DNA from: Gibbula magus
Taxonomy: Eukaryota > Mollusca > Gastropoda > Trochida > Trochidae
Length of the DNA: 64,000 nt
Assembly (NCBI GenBank): GCA_936450465.1
Contig: OW388293.1
Span: 86,698,134-86,762,133, forward strand
Direction: 5' to 3'
This document shows positions 11,684-24,578 of the stretch, one piece after another. The notes beneath the pieces were generated by a model. That model was not told where the DNA came from. It was given only the letters and a program-made list of their open reading frames with translations, and made no database searches. Within the stretch, counting starts at the first letter, position 1. Each line of letters begins with the position of its first letter. The translations under genes and the position numbers were made by a program.

Positions 11684-13271
11684 TACAAACGTGAAACCCA
11701 TTGCTAATCCATAACTAAGCCTTGGGTTTAAAGAAGAATAGAATAGAGACAAACCATATAATAATCATGTCATATAAATACCTTTTTTTGTTGAGTGTTG
11801 AATGTAAAATGGTCGAGGTGCGAATCATCATTGATGCTTTTTTTAGGTAAAATTGTAATTAATGCCTCGTCCAATGTGTGATGATAATAACAGAGAAATA
11901 CATGTCTCAACACTTTCATGATGAAGAATTTATGAAATTATCTTTGAAACAAATACCATTTCAATGATGCTTCCATGTTCAATGTGTTCAATAATTCCTT
12001 TTTTTTAATCAAAACAACTATATCGATAACTTGTTTTACTGGACAAGTTAATTTTAAACAAATAGGTTGCTGTTGAATATATGGAATGGTTTTGGAAGGA
12101 ACTGAATTTCCTCTTGAAAAAGTCCTTTATCAGACATATTCTGTTGTAAACCTTATATGAGAATGACTTTCATATCACCTGGGTTTTGCGATTTAAGGAA
12201 AAATAGAACTGAGAGAAACCATATAATAATAATAACAGCATTTGTTGGTGATATGAAATAGTTGAGCTGTGAATCATTATTCATGTGAATTAATGCCTAG
12301 TCAATTACCATAGAGGATTTTAAGAATACATTGTTCTTTTATCTGGATTATGGTGTGTCACTATCGACAAGGTTGTTGAAGAATATTTTGTTCTTTCATC
12401 AGAATTGTGATGCTACTGTCTGAAGTCATTGATGATAAGGACTGCATGTGTGGTGATTTTCCTACTGATTGAGTGTGGTCTGCCAATGAAAGTAAAGTTG
12501 TTTCTGAAAGAAAGAATGCGCACCATTCACTACCGATTGTAGATTAATCACTGACGTGCGAATGATGAACGTAGACATGGATTGATGTTTTCTGTTATTC
12601 TGATCACTGAGTAACCTCTCTTATTGACACTTACTAAGCTAATGTTCTACCTGCTTTTAACATGGATACAATGCTGGACAATAATATATGTTATATTACT
12701 AACGAGTAGGCGGGCTTATCAAGTATGATAACTTATTTCCATCTATTGCAATAGTTGGTTCAGCTTATCATATCAATATCATCCATATAAACTAAATTGT
12801 TCTAAATTTTCAGGGATCATAGATTGCCAAATCATATCTTTTTAAAGTACATGCTGAAGGAAATCCTATATAGCCAACCATTCTACCAACTCTACCTCAA
12901 ACGGTGGGATTGTGTATTTTTCTTTACTATCTTGCACCAGAATCGTTCACCCATTTTAGATTAAAATGTATACATCTATAGGATTAACTAAAATTGTCAG
13001 ATAACATGCTGCTACACATCACATACACATACACATAGTCTACTGCAAATCGGGAAGAAAAGCATGAGAGTTAGGTTACGCAGCACTTTATATGAAGGTG
13101 ATCATGTCATGTAAATTGTTTAAAAGCTCATTTTAATACTTTTTAAATCTGTATGTTGAATTACAAACATTATTGTCCAAAAAACTCTTTATAGAGCGAG
13201 TTTTACCCTAAATGGGTGTTTAAGATCACATCAAATAAAAGTAAACGAAACGTGTCCCCTCTTCACTTTAC

Positions 13272-13327
13272 GCCGCTAATGGCTGCAATACTGCCGAAGC
13301 GGCGTTAAACAATAACTCACTCACTGA
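13272..13327 (+). mobile_element. 56-bp LINE 3'-end insertion, opposite orientation
   Basis: This is the LINE terminal hairpin plus tail only, flanked by perfect 13-bp copies of CTCTTCACTTTAC at 13259-13271 and 13328-13340. Copy B keeps the uninterrupted target near 43590. It is the only LINE tail found in plus orientation, and it is an extreme case of 5' truncation. Confidence 0.92.
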
Positions 13328-13604
13328 CTCTTCACTTTACAGCTTTGAATTAAATCATTCAACTGAGTTTGTGTAGAGCACTCTTTCTTATGTGTTCACA
13401 GAATGCAATGTTCATTGACCTTTAATTCTTTGCAAATAATTCAGGAGCAATGACAGCGATGTGTTCATAACGTTTCTGTATTCACTGTGCTTTATGATTG
13501 AAAGTGTTCAACAATAATGCGATGGTATTTTTAAAGTTGCAGCACTCAAAATTAATCTCCACAGAAATGCACACGACATGAAACATTTTCCGTTGTTATC
13601 CCAC

Positions 13605-13676
13605 CAGGTTGTTCCTGTAGTTAACACGAACACACATAATCTCCATGGGACTTCGAATTTAGTGCAAACAAATTAT
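13605..13676 (-). pseudogene. Exon remnant, copy A counterpart of 43838-43909
   Basis: It has the same 72-nt length and the same CAATTATAG acceptor as the copy B exon. A TAA interrupts the frame after Cys, and the donor GTGAG has become GTGGG. This marks the copy A gene as decayed. Confidence 0.5.
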
Positions 13677-14603
13677 CTATAATTGTGAATATACTGATTT
13701 GGTTCTATTGTCATTTTGATTAAATGTTAAATGGGTGTGTTCTGACTTCCTTTTTATTCATCAATACAGGAAATTACTGTAGTATTAGTTTATGCATGAT
13801 TGATAACGATACACTGACAAGTTTTGGGCTTGTTCCCATGACGCTGTAATGTACAACCAGCATGGGATACCGTAATAAGAGATTGGTGTCAGACTTATGT
13901 ATGAAATAGAATACATACTTACAAAATAAAGAAGGTTATTGCATTATGTAAAAGGCTGGTTCCGTTTACTGGTTCAAAATGTACCGATCGTGTAGCTCAT
14001 GAGACTCGATGCAATTGCTTTGATGAAAACAAACCTTTTGAATTGTTCCTATTATCTATATTGCTGCATAAGATTTAGTTATGGATATTTCCCTAAACGC
14101 GGTTGGTTATCTCGAGTACAATGTAATAATTATTGTATGTATTTAGGGGAGGTACAACTGTGTCTTCAAACAAGCAGTCTAGTTGAGTTTCCGCTTGCAA
14201 ATACAGTAAACAACGTGATAGATTATTATTAACGTTGAAGCCTGTTTCATCGGTTTCCATTATGTTAATGAGTTTAAAGATATCATATTAGTTTTCGATA
14301 ATTATGGTTATTTCCCTGAAGGATGTTACATTGTAGTAATCTTGAGTATAAATTAATAATTGTTGTATGTATTAAGGGCAGGTTCAGATTATAATCAGAT
14401 TTAATTGATTCTAACCCAATGTTAATATTCGAAGAATACAAAGACGTCCCAAACACTCTTTTGTGAATACTCAGGCATAATGAATATAACTGTTCGACAG
14501 AGTGAAACAGTTTATATCAACCAACTCTATACATAGAGACAAAACGATGGAAAACCTTGATAGTACAACTTTAATATTTCAAATGTAAAATTATCACAAC
14601 CAG

Positions 14604-15998
14604 GATTCTACCATGACATTGCTGGATACTCGATTCTTATTGGTTCTCCAGAAAAATCAAACGTGATCAATTCTGGATTGAACCTCCTCTGATTTTAGCG
14701 TCACTTCACTGCGTATTGTTGCATCTACCTTGTGACGTCACAATATATCGGAACAAACGGCCGATTCTAATGTGTGCTCTACTTGTGAAAATCAAAATAA
14801 CTGATACTAATCAAATTAATCTTTCCTGGAGCGTGTTTTAGAGCAACATTAAATGATAGATTAGCAAGACAAACATCGTCAGTAACAAGATCTTCAAATA
14901 GCGACACTTATGCAGTTGAGAAAGCGAGCAAACCTAATGGTCAGCCAGATCTGAAAACCGAGAGTAAGCTTTTGATGCAAAATAAGAAAAACATAATGTC
15001 ATATCATCTGCACACCTATGTGTATTTCTAGAATGTGCATTCCTTACCCGAATGAGACAGTTACCCTCTTCACCTGGAACACTTCGTTTTAATAAAGTCC
15101 TCAAGTTCGTCATTCACAGCTGCTGGCAAACAGTAGCCATTTCGAACGTAGCGTGATATGTTTATGAGAGTTATTCCAAAAATGCAAAATTCAGAAATAC
15201 GAATCTTGATTTTGTGAACGCGAATGTTGGGAAAACAAACCTAAAACTCCCGTAATAAATGACACCTATATTAGATTGTTTTAAATGGTTAAAGAGAACT
15301 TGTTTCGGAAAATGTTGTGTCTAACAACAATATTTTTTGTACGAAATGCTGTTGTCATACAGGATTATTTCAATGTAATTCGGAGCTCGCGCCCTGCCTG
15401 TCAGCATCCGACAAAAATAGTCCCATGGTAAAACGGTCATGGTAGAATGGAGATAAACCTACTGTGTTTAAAAATAAGAGACATGTTATGATGGATTGAT
15501 AGCGAGTACATTTTGAATTGAAAACTCACGGTACGCGTTCGGTTTCGATTTTAAAGGGGCAGTAGCACGTTTTTTGCAAATTTTATTTTTTCAAATTTCC
15601 CATTTATAATGATAGTTTATATCATTCATATTTACTTTAGAGGGTAAAACATCTTATAACACAAACCAATTATCCGTAGTGGTAATAACGATGTTGTGTA
15701 TAAAGCAAAAATTGCATGGCGGCCATTTTATTGTGAACACAATTTATTATTTCTAATGACAAAATACGTTTCCCATGGCTTTACGGAACCATGTACACTC
15801 ATATTCTAGCTTGATTTTCTGAAGAGGGAAGGGTGTTTTACTGTTGGTGACATTATTTTTCAATTACATTTCATCGACTTATTTCACCGAAAAACGTGCT
15901 ACTGCCCCTTTAAATGTACTCGCTATCAATCCAGTATAACATGTCGCTGATTTTCAAATACAGAAGGTTTATCTCCTAAATCGACTACAGTCTTTCTG
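14604..15998. repeat. Copy A-specific insertion with inverted repeats
   Basis: This block is absent from copy B (about 45595). Two nested symmetries are visible. ATTCTACCATGAC at 14605-14617 is inverted at 15436-15448. A roughly 65-bp arm at 15449-15513 is inverted at 15913-15976, with the TTAA MITE in between. No coding potential seen. It is probably a composite of two or three non-autonomous DNA elements. Confidence 0.55.
15555..15909 (+). mobile_element. 355-bp MITE with TTAA target duplication (piggyBac-like)
   Basis: The terminal inverted repeats begin AGGGGCAGTAGCACGTTTTT and end with the reverse complement. TTAA lies directly outside both ends (15551-15554 and 15910-15913), as for piggyBac-superfamily elements. 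It carries no open frame, so it is non-autonomous. A second, inverted copy of the same length lies at 18264-18618. Confidence 0.85.
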
Positions 15999-16416
15999 TA
16001 AAACAATGTCAGGGAATATTATCATTACCATGAAAATCAATAGTTCTCAAAAGGACCTGAAAGTCACTTTCTTCATAATTTCTTTTTAAATTTGCATTCA
16101 CTGTGTGAACTATCAAAAAAGAGAGAAATTTACATATATATAATTACTTATATCTGGGTTCCCAGCGTGTGACATTAGGTTCCAATAAATTAGTGTAAAT
16201 CAACTGATGTTGTCAAATCAATAATCTGTAGAACACAGGCAGCTGATTTTGCAGATCATGTTGAGGTCGGTTTATCCTTCGATATTTTATTGACACTTTC
16301 TTTTCCAGGTTTGTCTCATCAACAAAATCTAGTGTAAGTTGATATTACATTATCACCACAGGGAACTACATCGTAAGTACAAACGATCTGATTTCTGTGA
16401 AGTAAATTCTACTTAC

Positions 16417-16550
16417 TGTCAGGTTAAAGATTTCACCTGTCACTTCGAAACAACCTACATCTTTCATCTAGCTACAAAAGTAGAGCTCCAGCTTCGGTAA
16501 CATGTGAAAGTAACAGTAAGGACTCTCCAGCAATATTCTGTATCTGCTTT
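16417..16550 (-). pseudogene. Exon remnant, copy A counterpart of 46109-46242
   Basis: The 134-nt length, the TTAG acceptor and the GTAAGT donor are all kept, but a TAG replaces the Lys codon that follows Cys-Ser in copy B, and several residues differ. With the island at 13605-13676 it shows that the copy A gene no longer encodes this product. Confidence 0.5.
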
Positions 16551-16755
16551 CTAACGATAGCCACTGGGATAAATGAAGAACCTTTTTCTGTTTTCAAAAT
16601 CTATATGTCCTTGCTAGTTCAGAAGATATTAATGGGTTATTTTTAAATTTTCAGCAATGGTTTCGCATTTGTGGTGAAATGCCTTACACATGGTAACTCA
16701 CATTTATGAGAGTTCTAAAAAATCTGATATATGTGAGCAACGAGTAGACACCTTT

Positions 16756-17698
16756 TAAACAATGGAACTAATTTCCCTTAGGGAGCTAATTTATGATGAT
16801 GCGATCCCTGTGAAGGTGTTTTTTCTATGTTTTTTGCATGAAAACCTTTTTGTACAAAAATGTTAAAACTCTATGGTCACATATATCAAAATAAAACCGA
16901 TGAAGTTGAAATATGTTTGGCTAACAATAGGTACATCATGTACCTACTTCTTCAGGCCGTTTAATGCAGTAACTGACACACAGTACATAAAACTATAATG
17001 TCACACATGAACCTATGACGTCATAATGTACTTTGACAACAACTTTGTCCTTGATATTTACAACATATAACATTACATTTCTTAAAAAGATAACAGGTAC
17101 TGAACAAGACAGAAATGTAATAAGATGAAATAACAAAAATGAAATGATGCACGAGTATAAATCTGTTACTCAAATCGTTTGGTCTCATGAATGAAGGAAT
17201 GAACTAACATACATCTTCATTTTGACAAAATGACAGGTCTGCAATTCCCTCTAACAACAATTCAAGATTTATTGACAAACATGTTCCATGAAGTATGCGC
17301 TTCAATGATTACATAAGTTATTCTTTCTGATTATTGTACACTAAACATTCAAGGAAAAAATGGTAAGCATAAGTACAACACACACAATTTGGATCAGATT
17401 TCATTCCAATTTTGATTAAATCAAAATTTAATGTGCTCACAGCATATCGTAACTTGTGCATGGAAGTCGGTTTAATGTAACACACGTGAAAATATTATCT
17501 AAAGTAAGATAATTAAGAAAGTGCAGACCAATAAATAAATAAACAATACTTTGTGGAAGATATAGAGATAGGTAGCATAGCATGAATAGCAAAGTATATA
17601 TAAAGTGAAAGTTGAAGCAATTTGGTACAACTAAAGATGTAAACATGGCGGAGGTATGGCTCATGTGTCTCTTGTATACACAGCAAACAATATGATGA
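16756..17698. other. Intergenic or intronic stretch, no gene seen
   Basis: AT-rich sequence after the end of the A/B duplication. I see no convincing coding frame, RNA gene or transposon border here. Confidence 0.5.
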
Positions 17699-19194
17699 TC
17701 AAGTGTTAACAAACAGGCCTGTAAGTGCCACTATTACATACTGGCATATACATATATAAAAATAATCAGACGTGTGACTTACATTTCTTGGAACGAATCC
17801 AAACACAACACACTTAGCGTGCACATACAGATTTAGATCCTGTTTCGAATTCACCACTTTTGCTGCTCCTCCAGGTTGTTTCAAAATGAACACTCGACCG
17901 TCTCTATCCACCGGGCTCGTTTTATGTCTCTGCCCATCTGTTGGTTTAAACCTTGTTCCTATCGTAGTAAGTAACAAACCTCACGATGAGCTGCCTCCTG
18001 GGTCTCTGTGATGGTCTGCCTATCCGGTGACACCTGTGTATAACTGATGAGGATATCTTTGTGTTGACCTTCTTAACGACATCTAGGGTCACTTTCTCGT
18101 TGTTTTCTCCCTCTGTCTCTTTAACACCACTGATCGGAGCGTATTTCTTCTCAGGTGAAGTTCTTCTCTCGTTTCCTTCAATTCTTTCTTGGTTTAAACA
18201 TAGTTCATTCATCATGAAAAGGATTAGGAACATGTTCTCCAACTTAGAATACCCTCTCCTTAAAGGGGCAGTAGCACGTTTTTTGGCTCAGATAAGTTGA
18301 TGAAATGTTTTTGAAAAATAATGTCATTAATAGTAAAACACCCTTCTCTCTTTAGACAATGAAGTTATAAAATGATTATACATGGTTCCGTAAAGCCACG
18401 GGAATCGTTTTTGTCGTTCAGAATAATAAATTGTGTTCACAATAAAATGGCCGCCATGCGATTTTTGCTTTATACGCAACACCATTATTACCACTACGGA
18501 TAATTGGTTTGTGTAATAAGATGGTGTACCCTCTAAAGTAAGTATAAATGACATAAACTATCATTATAAATGGGAAATTTGAAAAAATAAAATTTTCAAA
18601 AAACGTGCTACAGCGCCTTTAATTCTTTCTTCAAGGGCGATTTTCTTCATTGGCTCAATCTCCGACTCTATCAAGTTTGATATCACTTCCTTTGCAACTT
18701 GAAAGAAAGTTGAAATTTTTGTTGTAGCTGTTGGAGCATCAGGGCAGATGCTAACTTCGATGTTAACACATCCACAGAAACTTCGTCGATGACGTTGAAC
18801 AGGGTAGAGGGGTACGAGATTTCTGCTGACTGATTGGGGCTACCTGGCTCTAATTTTCAAGCTGTGTCTGTTGTCTTGCTCTAGAAGATGACTTTAGAGT
18901 GCTCATGAAGTTAAACACTGTAAACTGTATTGTATGACTTCTGTGGTTGCGAGTCTGTTGGTGAACGTAATGGCTTTCGTTTCTCTCGAACTTCGAGGTG
19001 TCGCTGACTTTCGCTTTTGTCATGTTTTCTTTCACGACTGGACACGTCAACTGTTGTTTTTGCCGGTAGCGTGACTGATTTTGATGTTAGAAACAGTATT
19101 TTGGTGTGAGCAAGAACTTGTTGTTGCCGTATTTATTCGGTTTTCTTTCCACATAGGCGAGAGATCTCTAACATGCGTCTTGTCAGTTCCGCCA
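17699..19194 (-). pseudogene. Relic resembling a LINE ORF1 (L1/CR1-type) protein
   Basis: Minus-strand frames include a start Met-Ala-Glu-Leu-Thr-Arg-Arg at 19194 and, at about 18000-18050, the string IHRCHRIGRP followed by RRQLIVRF. This fits the (R/H)xHRxG...R-IxVKF signature of L1-type ORF1 (transposase-22-like) proteins. Several stops and shifts break it, and a stretch around 18193-18618 that includes a MITE interrupts it; AATTCTTTCTT occurs on both sides of that stretch. The last frame (17699-17977) is Lys/Asp/Gly-rich and may belong to the same relic. No reverse transcriptase was found next to it. The assignment rests on one short motif. Confidence 0.35.
18264..18618 (-). mobile_element. 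355-bp TTAA MITE, second copy
   Basis: Same terminal repeats as the element at 15555-15909 but in inverted orientation. TTAA flanks it at 18260-18263 and 18619-18622. One terminus carries two changes (CAGCGCCT for CTGCCCCT). It sits inside the ORF1-like relic. Confidence 0.85.
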
Positions 19195-21762
19195 TCTTGA
19201 ATGAGATTATGTCTGGTTACATACCAATTTTGTGTTCATATGTAAATTTGTCTGTATCTGCTGTCTTGACATTTGTATATAAATTGGTATATTTTCTTAA
19301 TCTCTTTACCAACGTTGGTGGCGATTTAAACGAAAATAAATTAATGTGAAAAATGAATGAATGTATAGTCGCTTTGGTGTATTAACCGGTAGAGCGTTGG
19401 GAAGTCAGTGTTCGTTAACAAGCCACGTCATACCAATAGATGCTAAAAGATGGGAGTTGTTGCTTTTTTACTAGGTGCTCAGCACAGTGGCTGCTGGGTG
19501 CCATTGGCACAAACCGAATTTCCAAGATAAACATTGTAATGAGGACAATACAGTGTAATTATATCACTAGTCTTTAGACTCACTGCTCTAAAATGGTAAA
19601 AAGAATTGAAGCATCCAATCATCAATCAATACCTGTTATCATGGGCAATTTCAATAAAAAGACAATGGTTGATGGCTGCGATATTGACTGCGTTTTGGAG
19701 AAGAGACAATTTGACAATTCAATCATTGTGCAATATTTAAAATTATATTCAGGGTGTTGAGGTATCTCTACAGCAGTCAGATCACTTGAACTACCTTCTA
19801 GATGCCAATATACGGACTTATAATGACCACTCGAATAGAAATGAGCTCTCATGGTTTAACCAAACAATGTATGTGTTAGAACTCATTTTATTGATTAAGT
19901 ATTTAGTTATTGTTAAGCCTTTTTTTCCTTTTCATGAGAGCACTTTACATAAGATCGGCTTGCTATAATTGCTGATTGATGCAGAATGTATGTTGTTGAT
20001 GATTCACAAACGAGTAAATTTTAGTATCTACTGAGGTGTTACGGAGTACCTGCTGATTTCACAATAAATCGTTAAGTTTCAGCTGCAAACATAAGTGAAT
20101 GAAATAAATCAACTCGTTTATATCCCTTGCGACGGAAAACTGGATTTGGTTCAGATTCCATGAGTTGTGTCCGGGGATGTATATCACCATTTCCACTAAT
20201 GATTCCAGCAGCTGCAAACCATTAAGCCTGAAGTTGATCATTTAATCAGGAGTCTTATTGTTGTCCATTCAAAAGGGCAAAATCTCAAACATTTTCATCT
20301 CCAGTAATTGATGTACTTTCGCCTCATGAATCAGCTGATGGATGAGACAATCACTTCACATTCTGGATATAGAGAGGCTGTATCATATTGCTGGTGTGAC
20401 AGCGGATGTCTCAATTTTAACGGTACCTTTCCAATCTCTCGATTAACTCACATTTGACATGGGAAACATCATTTCTATCAAACTCTCACTTCAACAGGAA
20501 ACACATCAGGTTTATCACGTTTATGTTAAACCGGTATCACCAACACGTTCATAACTGTACGTGTTTGGAATAAAGTGTGATTGCAAAACTGTTTGAACAG
20601 AAATGTTTATGTTTAATTGAGATCAGGGACATGCAGACTCAACACTTCGATGTATGTCGTTGTTTAACTCTGTTTACGTTCACAAAACATACAATAATTG
20701 ATCAAATGATATGATTTCAACCATTTAGGTTAGCTATATCGTTCATAATTCAAATACAATTCATAAAAGTAATATGGTAAAAGGCTATCTATATTTTATT
20801 AATCATTATTTACAGAATACTAGGGAGGCATGTGTGGGTAGTTGAACCCAATATGAGCCCAACCCCGCAGGAAATGGATCAATACATAACATATTGTTTG
20901 ATTATTATCACATAGGGAATCTCCTATCACAAACTCACTTGGGTCTCCCGTGAAGCTGGAAAACAGTTTGCCATTGTTCCTGTCTTTTTTGTTTAAACTG
21001 ATTCGAATTGAGTTCCATGTTCATAAATGATGTATGACTGTCTCACATGGAACATTAAGTACAATTCATGTTCATAACTGTCAACATCAACATAACAGCT
21101 CCGAAGGGATGCATTCTGTCTTCTTTATCTTTCTTGTAATGGATGAAAGGAGCCTTCATGTAATGTCATAAATTATCTTATTCAGTTGTTGAATTAGCAT
21201 TGGTAGATTTTAATATAATTATCAATAACAACGTGCATCACCAACTGATCTAGAGATTAAATTAAAGAAATTTAAAACATATATATACAAATGTATAGCT
21301 ATGTTCATTTACAAATCAGTCTACAAAGTCTGAGAAAATAATACATACATACATGCAAGTTCACCTAAGCAAACCAATATGGATGTAAAAGCACAATTAA
21401 CCAGCAATTTCCACTTGGAAAAGACTTGATATTAACCTCAGACGATACAGTCGTGTTCTGTACTGTCTACTGTATACGGAGGGTCCTACAAACATTTACT
21501 GCATAATTCAACTAATAGTCTAAACCACCATGATGCACAAACTAATGTTGGATGATTATGTCAGTAGGAATGTTCTTGTATTGTATAAGTCAGAAGTTTG
21601 GTATAATTCGTAGGGATTGAACCCAAGTGTAGTATTTAGCTATTGTTATATTAAAAGGTTTATCACACGATAGTCCAGATCGTTTGAATACCCCTAGGGA
21701 TTCGGCCCGAAAAAGTACAATAATTTATACTATAGAAGGTAGTGTTATCCCAAATGTAACCA
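19195..21762. other. Non-coding stretch with a faint diverged copy of the A/B sequence
   Basis: No gene recognised. Around 20938-21020 a passage resembles 781-890 and 25448-25550 (CTTGGG...AAGCTGGAAAACA...CATTGT then ATTCGAATTGA), so a third, older relative of the duplicated segment may lie here. Confidence 0.3.
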
Positions 21763-22140
21763 TGTTATAGTTGTTCACTATCTAAATATAACTATAATCT
21801 TTTTGGAGTTGTTCATAACGTTCTTAGCGGTGGTTACACCATTTTTTTAAACTAGAGATCTATTAACATGGTGACAATGAATATCTGGTTTGTCTGAATT
21901 TTCAAACAATAGTTGATAAAAGCTATTCGCGAAATGCATTTTACATACTGATCAAATCAAAGTCAAATCTGTTAAGTTACTAAAATCAAAATGTTACACA
22001 CTGAATACGAATGTATTTTCGTTTCAACTTCACCTGAATTGAGAGATCATTGATTTTAAAATTAAATCTTTGGATTTCAGTTTGTGTTGTTAAGAAACAC
22101 GTGAAGCAGTAGCATTCATGTATTCATCATGTTTAATCAG

Positions 22141-23500
22141 AGTGTGCTAGGAAAGACGTTAATACAAGCAGTGTGCTAGGAAAGACGTTAATACAAGCAG
22201 TGTGCTAGGAAAGACGTTAATACAAGCAGTGTGCTAGGAAAGACGTTAATACAAGCAGTGTGCTATGTAGACGTTAATACAAGCAGTGTGCTAGGAAAGA
22301 CGTTAATACAAGGTGTGTGCTAAGTAGACGTTAATACAAGCAGTGTGCTAGGAAAGACGTTAATACAAGCAGTGTGCTAAGTAGACGTTAATACAAGCAG
22401 TGTGCTAGGAAAGACGTTAATACAAGCAGTGTGCTAAGTAGACGTTAATACAAGCAGTGTGCTAGGAAAGACGTTAATACAAGCAGTGTGCTAGGAAAGA
22501 CGTTAATACAAGCAGTGTGCTAGGAAAGACGTTAATACAAGCAGTGTGCTAAGTAGACGTTAATACAAGCAGTGTGCTAGGAAAGACGTTAATACAAGCA
22601 GTGTGCTAAGTAGACGTTAATACAAGCAGTGTGCTAGGAAAGACGTTAATACAAGCAGTGTAATAGGAAAGACGTTAATACAAGCAGTGTGCTAGGAAAG
22701 ACGTTAATACAAGCAGTGTAATAGGAAAGACGTTAATACAAGCAGTGTAATAGGAAAGACGTTAATACAAGCAGTGTGTTAGGAAAGACGTTAATACAAG
22801 CAGTGTGCTAGGAAAGACGTTAATACAAGCAGTGTGCTAGGAAAGACGTTAATACAAGCAGTGTAATAGGAAAGACGTTAATACAAGCAGTGTGCTAGGA
22901 AAGACGTTAATACAAGCAGTGTGCTAGGAAAGACGTTAATACAAGCAGTGTAATAAGAAAGACGTTAATACAAGCAGTGTGCTAGGAAAGACGTTAATAC
23001 AAGCAGTGTGCTAGGAAAGACGTTAATACAAGCAGTGTAATAGGAAAGACGTTAATACAAGCAGTGTGTTAGGAAAGACGTTAATACAAGCAGTGTGCTA
23101 GGAAAGACGTTAATACAAGCAGTGTGCCAGGAAAGACGTTAATACAAGCAGTGTGCTAGGAAAGACGTTAATACAAGCAGTGTAATAGGAAAGACGTTAA
23201 TACAAGCAGTGTGCTAGGAAAGACGTTAATACAAGCAGTGTGCTAGGAAAGACGTTAATACAAGCAGTGTGCTAGGAAAGACGTTAATATAAGCAGAGTG
23301 TTAGGAAAGACGTTAATACAATCAGTGTGTTAGGAAAGACGTTAATACAAGCAGTGTGCTAGGAAAGACGTTAATACAAGCAGTGTGCTAGGAAAGACGT
23401 TAATATAAGCAGTGTGTTAGGAAAGACGTTAATACAATCAGTGTGTTAGGAAAGACGTTAATACAAGCAGTGTGCTAGGAAAGACGTTAATACAAGCAGT
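22141..23500 (+). repeat. 29-bp satellite array 1 (about 47 units)
   Basis: Head-to-tail units of AGTGTGCTAGGAAAGACG-TTAATACAAGC (29 bp) without spacers. Variants include a 28-bp form with CTAAGTAGACG, forms with GTAATAGG or GTGTTAGG, and a TATAAGCAGAG form near the right end. Short and long units alternate in the left third, a sign of higher-order amplification. No coding frame. Confidence 0.97.
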
Positions 23501-24578
23501 GAACTTTTAAAGGAGCTCATTGATCTGGATGACAGCCATTCAGTTCTCAAATTATCAAGCAGTTTATACGATCCTCTTACTGTTCTCATCTTGAAAACGG
23601 GTTTATGATGAGCTTCAATTGATCACTCAGCTCTCCCCTACCAGACAGTACAACAGAATGTTTATGTCGTAAATCTCATTAAGATGTATTTGTGATTTCC
23701 CATTTCAATACATTTCAAATATAGAGATGTATGTTATCTTTTTATCACCCAACTCATTGCTGCAATTTGTAAACCAATGTTTCTTTAACGAGTCTATGCC
23801 TCTCATCATCATTTGACTAGATCTCACTCTATAATCTTTGGTTGATTTCATTTGGTCTTCTATTTCAAAGTGATAGATATTATATCCAGATAACTTCCTT
23901 GAGTGTCATTTTATACGTTTGAAATCAAATAAGGACAAGTTAACAACGTCCATAGTTCTCAACACGCTTTTGTGAATAAAAGGAGATTGAATCTATCAAT
24001 CCAACTCTTGCTTACTAGTTACCTAGCCTACTTTAGTATATACTATCTGAAGTAACATAATTGATAATTGCTATGATAAACTAATGATAGGCCCATCTAA
24101 GCTGGTAGCATTATTCTGTTTTGTTTTGATTTTATAATATTTTCAGTAACATTAAATTTGTCATTAAAAAAACTTCCCTATATAAAAAAAATCCTGATTT
24201 ATGTGCGTCTCTTCAACACGGTAAAGTCATCTTGTGATACGGGTCAACAAAGACGCCATGGTGAAAATCTGTGGAAATAAAAGGAATGGATTGGGGGATC
24301 TCATGTGAATCGGGTGGATTGAACTATTTAAATGAGGGAATAAAGAAAACCAAAGATCATAATGTCAGCTCCTGTTATTGCAATCATCTTTCACTCAAAA
24401 TAATGAATTGATTTTCAACACTGGTACAGAAACAATTAAGAAGAGTATTTGACTTTGTCTCATGAATCACATAGTAAATGCAACAGGGCTTCCTATTGCT
24501 TATATTTGTGCACAGTAACAGTTGATGTCTAAGATTAAAGGTAATTGGTTCCACATGTCTAGACATATTTGTATTTGA
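23501..24578. other. Non-coding stretch of duplication unit 1
   Basis: No supported gene. The short minus-strand open frame at 24384-24566 has no recognisable features and is copied unchanged at 29620-29802 with the duplication. Confidence 0.4.

Larger units (their letters stand above)
1..16755. repeat. Large diverged segmental duplication, copy A
   Basis: This segment aligns in the same order with about 29815-46467 (copy B). Anchors seen by eye include 260-900 with 30800-31430, 2400-2990 with 34150-34750, 3850-4130 with 37530-37830, 9940-10550 with 37834-39290, 12600-12900 with 40790-42060, 13560-13760 with 43760-43980 and 16260-16700 with 45960-46400. Spaced substitutions and small indels show the copies are old compared with the 5.2-kb tandem duplication inside B. 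Insertions are private to one copy: the LINE at 4144, SINE at 11366, LINE tail at 13272 and the 14604-15998 block are absent from B. The left limit lies outside the window. Confidence 0.85.

Noticed and set aside
13999..14232. 77-codon plus-strand frame in copy A
   Set aside because: Copy B has indels that break it, and no splice or domain evidence supports it.
22141..23500. CRISPR-like regular repeats
   Set aside because: Units of 28-29 bp follow each other directly without variable spacers, and the surrounding genome is animal-like. It is a satellite array.
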